From JALZMG01 sp963844175 (lineage in GTDB: Bacteria; Actinomycetota; Acidimicrobiia; Acidimicrobiales; Ilumatobacteraceae), in assembly GCA_963844175.1 (NCBI GenBank), contig CAWJNE010000022.1:310001-374000 (forward strand): a stretch of 64,000 bases of DNA. The letters run 5' to 3'. The notes beneath the pieces are model-generated. The model did no database searches. It saw only the letters and a program-made list of their open reading frames with translations, and was not told the origin of the DNA. Both the position numbers and the translations under genes were made by a program. The stretch's first letter is position 1. Every line of letters begins with the position of its first letter. Positions 58,869 to 64,000 of this stretch are shown here, in pieces.

Positions 58869-60692
58869 ATGATGGACGACAACGACTCGGGACCGGACAC
58901 CGGCCCGACGACGGAGGGCGCCGCCCCCGTCGGCGACGTCGCAGACGCCGAGACCGCTGCTGACGGAGCGCCGAGCCGGAAGCGGCGACGAGGGTCGCGC
59001 GGCGGCCAAGGACGGCGTAAGTCGGCCGACGCAGCCGACAGCGGCGTCGCCGGGAACGGCGAACGCCCTCCCCGGGTGGACGCCGACGAACCGATGAGCG
59101 CAGGCTCGGCGCCGGCCGAGCTGCCGGAGCTGCCCCGAGAGGGGCGGGTCTCGGCGGAAGCGGCCGAGCGGTCACTGGTCCGCAAGCCACAGATCGGAGA
59201 CACCAGGCCCGCTCCCGCGCACACGCAGGCGGCGAGCGATGCACCGCCGGCGCGCCGCAGCCGCGCAGCAGGCGATCGGTCCGGTCGCCGGGACCGCGGC
59301 GAGGGCGCCGGCGGAAAGCGCAAGCGAGCCAGCCGACGGCAGGACCAACCACGAGTCGATGCTGCCGAGGATCCGCTCGACGGCGACGTCCGGCGCGCCG
59401 GTCGAGAGCGCAAGGGCAAGCCGGCCGGTCGGTACCTGATGTGCGTCCAGGTCCGCGAGTCGATGGCCCAGGTCGCCGTGCTCGAGGGCCGCAGCCTGAT
59501 CGAGCACTACGTCAGCCGTCCCTCCGACGACATCAGCCAGATCCACGGGAACATCTACATCGGGCGGGTGCAGAACGTGCTGCCCGGCATGGAAGCGGCG
59601 TTCGTCGACATCGCCACCCCGAAGAACGCCGTGCTGTACCGCGGCGACGTGCAGTACGACGCCGAGGACATCGAAGAGCGCGGTGACGGGGCGCGCATCG
59701 AGGACATCCTCCGCCCCCGGCAGCTGATCATCTCCCAGGTCACGAAGAACCCGATCGGCGCCAAGGGCGCGCGGCTGACCCAGGAGGTCTCGCTCCCCGG
59801 CCGCTTCGTCGTGCTGATCCCCAACTCGAAGACCTACGGCATCTCGAAGCGGCTGCCCGACGACGTCCGCAAGCGGCTCCGGGGCATCCTCGATCGAGTG
59901 AAGCCGGCCCAGCACGGGCTGATCGTCCGCACCGCCGCGGAACACGCCACCGAGGACGAGCTGCGCGCCGACATGATGCTGCTGCTCGACGAGTGGGAGC
60001 AGATCGCCGCCAAGGCCGCCTCGGCGAAGCAGCCGACGTTGCTGTACCGCGAGCCGGAGCTCGCCGTGCGCGTCATCCGCGAGGAGTTCAACGCCGACTA
60101 CCGGGGCGTCGTGATCGACGACCGCCGGTTGTACGACGAGCTGCGGGCATACATCGGCGCCTTCAACCCCGAGCTGGCCGACCGCGTGGAGTTCTACGAC
60201 GCCGAGGCGGAGGGCCTCAGCTTGTTCGAGCAGTACCACGTCCACGAGCAGGTGCACAAAGCCCTCGACCGCAAGGTGTGGCTGCCGTCCGGGGGCTCGC
60301 TGATCATCGAGCACACCGAGGCGTTGACCGTCATCGACGTCAACACGGGCAAGAACGTCGGCTCGTCGAGCCTCGAGGAGACCGTCTTCCACAACAACAT
60401 GGAGGCCGCCGACGAGATCGCCAAGCAGCTGCGCCTGCGCGACATCGGCGGCATCATCGTCATCGACTTCATCGACATGGAGATCCGGGACAACCGGGCC
60501 AAGGTGGTCGAGGCGTTCAGGTCGGCGCTGGCGCGGGACAAGACGCGGTCGCAGGTCTTCGACATCTCGGACCTCGGGCTCGTCGAGATGACCCGCAAAC
60601 GCATCGGCGAGGGGCTGCTCACGGAGTTCTCCGAGATCTGCCCCAACTGCGACGGCCGCGGCGTCGTCGTCGACCACACGCTCTTGGACTGA
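58869..60692 (+). CDS. rng: ribonuclease E/G
   Basis: This is an endoribonuclease of about 607 residues. The first roughly 185 residues are disordered and rich in Arg, Gly, Asp and Ala (KRRRGSRGGQGRRK), probably an RNA-binding or scaffold extension. The S1-containing core starts LMCVQVRESMAQVAVLEG. Catalytic Asp are D490 (VIDVNTGKN) and D533 (VIDFIDM). The Zn-link is C591-x-x-C594 (CPNC). There is no long C-terminal extension as in E. coli RNase E, so it resembles the Streptomyces/mycobacterial type with the disordered part at the N terminus. Confidence 0.93.
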   Translation: MMDDNDSGPDTGPTTEGAAPVGDVADAETAADGAPSRKRRRGSRGGQGRRKSADAADSGVAGNGERPPRVDADEPMSAGSAPAELPELPREGRVSAEAAERSLVRKPQIGDTRPAPAHTQAASDAPPARRSRAAGDRSGRRDRGEGAGGKRKRASRRQDQPRVDAAEDPLDGDVRRAGRERKGKPAGRYLMCVQVRESMAQVAVLEGRSLIEHYVSRPSDDISQIHGNIYIGRVQNVLPGMEAAFVDIATPKNAVLYRGDVQYDAEDIEERGDGARIEDILRPRQLIISQVTKNPIGAKGARLTQEVSLPGRFVVLIPNSKTYGISKRLPDDVRKRLRGILDRVKPAQHGLIVRTAAEHATEDELRADMMLLLDEWEQIAAKAASAKQPTLLYREPELAVRVIREEFNADYRGVVIDDRRLYDELRAYIGAFNPELADRVEFYDAEAEGLSLFEQYHVHEQVHKALDRKVWLPSGGSLIIEHTEALTVIDVNTGKNVGSSSLEETVFHNNMEAADEIAKQLRLRDIGGIIVIDFIDMEIRDNRAKVVEAFRSALARDKTRSQVFDISDLGLVEMTRKRIGEGLLTEFSEICPNCDGRGVVVDHTLLD

Positions 60693-60726
60693 AGGACGAA
60701 GGCCACCGCTAGCATGGCCGGTCGCT

Positions 60727-61035
60727 ATGTACGCCGTGATCAACGCCGGAGGCACCCAGCAGCGGGTCGCCCAGGGCGAGCAGGTCCAGGTCGATCTGCT
60801 CGACGCCGAGGAGGGCACGGAGGTCGACCTGACCCCCAAGCTGCTCGTCGACGGTGACACGGTGTTGGCCACCCCTGACGAGCTGTCGGGCGTGACCGTG
60901 ACCGGGAAGGTCGTCGGCACCGCCAAGGGGCCGAAGATCAACGGGTTCACCTACAAGCGGCGCACCAACCAGCGCCGTCGGTGGGGCCACCGCCAGAAGT
61001 ACACGCTCGTCGAGATCACCAAGATCGCCAAGTAG
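60727..61035 (+). CDS. rplU: 50S ribosomal protein L21
   Basis: L21 (102 residues) is part of the 50S subunit. The family pattern MYAVINAGGTQQRVAQGEQV and the end HRQKYTLVEITKIAK are clear. The ATG is 34 nt after the RNase E/G stop, and TAGCAT upstream suggests an additional promoter. It is followed by rpmA after 9 nt. Confidence 0.97.
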   Translation: MYAVINAGGTQQRVAQGEQVQVDLLDAEEGTEVDLTPKLLVDGDTVLATPDELSGVTVTGKVVGTAKGPKINGFTYKRRTNQRRRWGHRQKYTLVEITKIAK

Positions 61036-61044
61036 GAGCGCCAG

Positions 61045-61305
61045 ATGTCCAAGACGAAGGGTGGCGGCTCCACCCGTAACGGCCGTGACTCCAACGCCCA
61101 GCGCCTCGGCGTGAAGGTGTTCGACGGCACCAAGGTGCACGCCGGCGCGATCATCGTTCGCCAGCGCGGCACCAAGTTCCACCCCGGCAAGAACGTCGGC
61201 ATCGGCGGGGACGACACCCTGTTCTCGCTCGTCGACGGCAGCGTCAAGTTCGGCCAGCGCAAGGGCCGCAAGGTGGTCGACGTGAACTCCGTCGCCGCCG
61301 ACTGA
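61045..61305 (+). CDS. rpmA: 50S ribosomal protein L27
   Basis: L27 (86 residues) reaches into the peptidyl-transferase centre. The sequence KTKGGGSTRNGRDSNAQRLG and FHPGKNVGIGGDDTLF are characteristic. AGGAG lies 6 nt before the ATG. The protein begins MSKTKGG, without the cleavable extension of Firmicutes L27. Repeat copy R3 starts 2 nt after the stop. Confidence 0.97.
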   Translation: MSKTKGGGSTRNGRDSNAQRLGVKVFDGTKVHAGAIIVRQRGTKFHPGKNVGIGGDDTLFSLVDGSVKFGQRKGRKVVDVNSVAAD

Positions 61306-61306
61306 C

Positions 61307-61406
61307 TTGATGGCCTCGCTCGCTCCGAAGACTCCGCTCCTCGGCCTGGGCCGGGCACGGCCGGCCTGGGCTGTCATGCCCGCTGCGTAGCGAACGCTCG
61401 GGGACC
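61307..61406 (+). repeat. interspersed repeat, copy R3
   Basis: It starts TTGATGGCCTCGCTCGCTC directly behind rpmA, has the hairpin GGCCGG-GCACGG-CCGGCC, and ends GCGAACGCTCGGGGACC. The stem differs from R1 and R2 but pairs. It lies between rpmA and the convergent dgt gene. Confidence 0.65.
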
Positions 61407-61463
61407 TTCTCGAGAGGCTCGATCGGTCCAAAGTCTCTCCGGTCGGCCCGGGCGTGTCGTCGG

Positions 61464-62579
61464 TCAGGTCACCCCGGCCGGCAGCTTGGCCGGATCCCAA
61501 CCGAGCAAACCCACCGCCTCGCGGCAGGCGAACCGGTCCGTCATCCCTGCGACGTAGGCCACCGCCGCCCGAACGGCCTGATCGCTCCCGCCGGTGGCTC
61601 GCGGCGGGTCCGGCAGGAGCTGGGGGCGATCGGCGTAGTGCTCGACGAGGGCGCGTAGCAGCTCGACGACCGCCGCCGCCTGCTGGCGACTGGCCGGGCG
61701 GAGGTACACGTGGTCGTAGTTGAAGCGCCGCATCTCGGCGAGCGCTTCGGCTTCGGGCTCGGTCATGCCCACCCGGCCGTGCTCGGCTGCCGCTCGCACC
61801 ATGCCGTGGATGAACGAGCCGAGCTGGCGTGACCGGGTGGCGCCGCACCGATCGGCGACCACGGCCGGCAACATCCCGGCGCCGACGATCCCCGCGGCCA
61901 CGGCGTCTTCGAAGTCGTGGCAGACGTAGGCGATGCGATCGGCCCACGAGACGACCTCGCCCTCGGCCGTGGCCGGCGCGGGCCGGCTCCACGAGTGGTT
62001 GCGCACGCCGTCGAGGGTCTCGGCGCAGAGGTTGAGCGGGGCCAAGGTGACGTCGGCGCCCCACTGGGCGTGGTCGTAGCCGCCATCGACGTACGGCGAC
62101 AGGGCGTCCTCGCTGGCGTGCCCGCCGGGTCCGTGTCCGCAGTCGTGACCGAGGGCGATCGCCTCGGTGAGTGCGACGTTCAGGCCGAGGGCGCGAGCTA
62201 CCGACGTGGCGACCTGGGCGACCTCCAGGGCGTGGGTCAGTCGCGTGCGCTGGTGGTCGTCGGGGAACACGAAGACCTGCGTCTTGCCGGCCAAGCGACG
62301 GAACGCCGCAGCGTGGAGGATCCGGTCGCGGTCGCGTTCGAAGCACGTCCGCCACTCGTCGGGCTCCTCGGGCCGGGCGCGGTCGCCACCACCCACGGCC
62401 TGCGTAGCGCTCGGCGACAGCGTCGCTGCCTCGTGATCCTGCCGAGCCCTGCGGTCCAGGCCCGGACGGTCGACGGCGGCGCGCGAATCGGCGTGGGCGA
62501 CCCGCACCCCGGCGCCCGGCGCGCCGTCCATGGTCGCCGCCCAGCGCTCGGCGCGATCCTGCATCGCTGCGTCGGTCAC
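61464..62579 (-). CDS. dgt: dGTPase-like HD-domain triphosphohydrolase
   Basis: The 371-residue protein belongs to the deoxyguanosinetriphosphate triphosphohydrolase-like family. The pattern FRRLAGKTQVFVFPDDHQRTRLTHALEV provides the first His, and ALGHDCGHGPGGHASE provides the HD pair. SWADRIAYVCHDFEDAV carries the late Asp. The first roughly 70 residues, from the GTG at 62579, are Arg/Asp/Ala-rich and poorly conserved. It lies divergent from obgE. It may control dNTP pools. Confidence 0.87.
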   Translation of the reverse strand: MTDAAMQDRAERWAATMDGAPGAGVRVAHADSRAAVDRPGLDRRARQDHEAATLSPSATQAVGGGDRARPEEPDEWRTCFERDRDRILHAAAFRRLAGKTQVFVFPDDHQRTRLTHALEVAQVATSVARALGLNVALTEAIALGHDCGHGPGGHASEDALSPYVDGGYDHAQWGADVTLAPLNLCAETLDGVRNHSWSRPAPATAEGEVVSWADRIAYVCHDFEDAVAAGIVGAGMLPAVVADRCGATRSRQLGSFIHGMVRAAAEHGRVGMTEPEAEALAEMRRFNYDHVYLRPASRQQAAAVVELLRALVEHYADRPQLLPDPPRATGGSDQAVRAAVAYVAGMTDRFACREAVGLLGWDPAKLPAGVT

Positions 62580-62626
62580 GAGCGCGAGCCTACGGAAGGG
62601 GTGTCATCACCCGTAGCGTTGCTCCG

Positions 62627-63898
62627 ATGTCCCAGTTCGTGGACGAGTGCCAGCTCAACGTGCGCGGCGGTGACGGCGGGGCGGGTTGTGTGGCGTTCCG
62701 GCGCGAGGGTCCGGTGGCGATGGGCGGCCCCAACGGAGGTGACGGCGGCCCGGGCGGCGACGTGTGGCTCGTCGCCGACCACAACGTGGCGTCGCTGCTC
62801 GCCTACCGAGATCACCCGCACCGGCGGGCGACCGACGGCATCCACGGCAAGGGCAAGGACCAACACGGGCGCAGCGGGTCCGACCTCCAGGTCATGGTGC
62901 CCGAGGGCACGATCGTCAAGGACCTGTACACGGGCGAGGTGCTGGCCGAGCTGCTGCACCACGGCGACCGGTGGCTCGCCGCCGCCGGCGGACGGGGAGG
63001 CCGCGGCAACGCCCGGTTCCTCACCAACCATCGACGGGCCCCAAAGTTCGCCGAACAGGGCGAGCATGGCGAGGAGCGCTGGCTCAAGCTGGAGCTGCAG
63101 TTGATCGCCGACGTGGCCCTCGTCGGGTTCCCCAACGTCGGCAAGAGCACGCTGATCAGCGTCATCTCAGCCGCCCGGCCGAAGATCGCCGACTACCCGT
63201 TCACCACGCTCGAGCCGAACCTCGGTGTTGTGCGCGTCGACCACACGACCGACTTCGTGGTCGCCGACATCCCGGGGTTGATCGAGGGCGCCAGCGACGG
63301 CCGGGGACTGGGCCACCGCTTCCTGCGGCACATCGAACGGGCCCGGGTGCTGTGCGTCCTCGTCGACCTCGCCGCGCTCGACGGCACCAGCCCGGCCGAC
63401 CAGGAGGCCGTGCTCCTCGACGAGTTGCGGCGGTACCGCCCGGAGCTGCTCGACCGACCCCGCCTCGTCGTCGGCACGAAGGCCGACATCACGACGACCA
63501 CCGATCCGGCCGAGCTCGGGTTCACACCCGACGGTGAGACCCGGTTCGTCATCTCCGCCGTGACCGGCGATGGCGTCGGCCCGCTCGTCGGGGCGATGGC
63601 CCGGTTGGTGCACGAAGCACGGACCAGCGAGCCGCGGGAGGACGGCATCGTCCTCTTGCGCCCGATGGCGACCGGGGCCGTCGTCGAGCGGGTCGGCGAG
63701 CATGAGTTCCGGGTCACGGGCCGCGACGTCGAGCGCGCCGTCGCGCTCAACGACGTGACCAACTACGACGCCGTCGCGTACATCGATCGTCGACTCGACC
63801 GCCTCGGCGTCTCGAAGCTGCTGGCGCGCGCCGGAGCGGCCGAAGGCGACGTGGTGTGGATCGGTGACTTCTCGTTCGAGTACCGGGACGACCGGTAG
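62627..63898 (+). CDS. obgE: GTPase ObgE
   Basis: Obg (423 residues) is an essential ribosome-assembly GTPase. The N-terminal glycine-rich Obg fold (VDECQLNVRGGDGGAGCVAF), the G domain with GFPNVGKST near residue 167, ADIPGLIEGAS and GTKAD, and a C-terminal OCT domain (about 330-415) are all present. TAGCGT ends 7 nt before the ATG, suggesting a leaderless mRNA. Its TAG stop shares one base with the proB GTG. Confidence 0.96.
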   Translation: MSQFVDECQLNVRGGDGGAGCVAFRREGPVAMGGPNGGDGGPGGDVWLVADHNVASLLAYRDHPHRRATDGIHGKGKDQHGRSGSDLQVMVPEGTIVKDLYTGEVLAELLHHGDRWLAAAGGRGGRGNARFLTNHRRAPKFAEQGEHGEERWLKLELQLIADVALVGFPNVGKSTLISVISAARPKIADYPFTTLEPNLGVVRVDHTTDFVVADIPGLIEGASDGRGLGHRFLRHIERARVLCVLVDLAALDGTSPADQEAVLLDELRRYRPELLDRPRLVVGTKADITTTTDPAELGFTPDGETRFVISAVTGDGVGPLVGAMARLVHEARTSEPREDGIVLLRPMATGAVVERVGEHEFRVTGRDVERAVALNDVTNYDAVAYIDRRLDRLGVSKLLARAGAAEGDVVWIGDFSFEYRDDR

Positions 63899-64000
63899 TG
63901 GTCCGGCTCGTCGTCAAGGTCGGCACGTCGTCGGTCACCGACGATGCAGGTGCGGTCGACGACGCGGCGATCGCCAAGCTGAGCTCCGAGATCGCCGCGC
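63898..64000 (+). CDS. proB: glutamate 5-kinase, N-terminal part (cut by window end)
   Basis: From GTG 63898 the frame reads VVRLVVKVGTSSVTDDAGAVDDAAIAKLSSEIAA up to the window edge (34 codons). The K-V-G-T-S-S motif is the ATP/glutamate binding start of glutamate 5-kinase, the first step of proline synthesis. Its place directly behind obgE matches many actinobacteria. The rest lies outside the window. Confidence 0.88.
   Translation, partial: MVRLVVKVGTSSVTDDAGAVDDAAIAKLSSEIAA

Noticed and set aside
58673..58963. A 96-codon leader frame overlapping the RNase E/G start
   Set aside because: It begins near the predicted transcript start but has no protein-like character and overlaps the real gene in another frame.

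Overview
The window is one continuous stretch of a very GC-rich actinobacterial chromosome. Gene order and content suggest the class Acidimicrobiia or a near relative, but no 16S rRNA gene is present, so this is an inference. Supporting signs are a Streptomyces-like run folC - ndk - mreBCD - PBP2 - rodA - RNase E/G - rplU - rpmA - obgE - proB, a mycobacterial-like trkA/trkA/OB-fold/tig/clpP/clpX neighbourhood, an F420-type luciferase-like oxidoreductase, GAF-ANTAR regulators and SHOCT and DUF4235 small proteins. I saw no insertion sequence, prophage, CRISPR array or rRNA operon.

Layout. 1-10 kb holds accessory metabolism: an AurF-like di-iron oxygenase, a hydrolase and an M28-like protein in one operon; Ku; a small HTH protein divergent from a SEC-C methionine aminopeptidase; a PQ-loop protein; a transglutaminase-like protein; a squalene-cyclase-fold protein. 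Between 6.3 and 9.9 kb lie several broken genes: a frameshifted P-loop kinase, a LysE tail, and a MOSC head joined to a VOC tail. 10-20 kb holds two class III cyclases, tRNA-Gly, a universal stress protein, an MFS transporter, a sulfatase, and a zinc locus (Zur, ZnuC, ZnuA, ZnuB). 20-34.5 kb holds an F420-type oxidoreductase, a TOPRIM protein, an Hsp15-like S4 protein that seems to start at ATC, a gene behind a DtxR-type operator, two GAF-ANTAR proteins, a ketosteroid-dehydrogenase-like flavoprotein with a Rieske oxygenase, and a membrane-anchored phosphodiesterase. 34.5-40.6 kb is dominated by a tandem array of six paralogous secreted proteins with an LA-x-SG anchor-like C terminus. 40.7-44.9 kb holds tRNA-Pro and a potassium module (KimA-like transporter and two TrkA-type proteins). 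44.9-64 kb is core: tig-clpP-clpX, folC, ndk, the elongasome operon, RNase E/G, ribosomal proteins L21 and L27, dgt, obgE and the start of proB.

The three observations I rate highest are these. (1) The six-copy array has an exact 917-bp period for its intact copies. It contains a roughly 0.8-kb stretch (about 38.33-39.11 kb) where the sequence still aligns to the other copies but is flooded with substitutions to A on the + strand. The corruption crosses a gene boundary and ignores reading frame, so a sequencing or assembly fault is the leading explanation; copies 4-6 should not be trusted as printed. (2) Many genes look leaderless, with a TAnnnT or CAGACT -10 box ending 6-9 nt before the start codon. 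This supports unusual start choices, including ATC. (3) A family of roughly 90-100-bp repeats sits directly behind mreB (two copies), rpmA, and in part mreD. Its hairpin stem differs in sequence between copies but stays paired.

Gene-poor stretches are short. 26473-26726 carries a promoter-like pair. 30686-30981 shows nothing beyond start regions on each side. 34829-35051 shows nothing clear. 53189-53409, 55086-55226 and 61306-61463 carry repeats. 58613-58868 is a structured leader of the RNase E/G gene. Reading frames antisense to these genes are common because of the high GC content and are left out.
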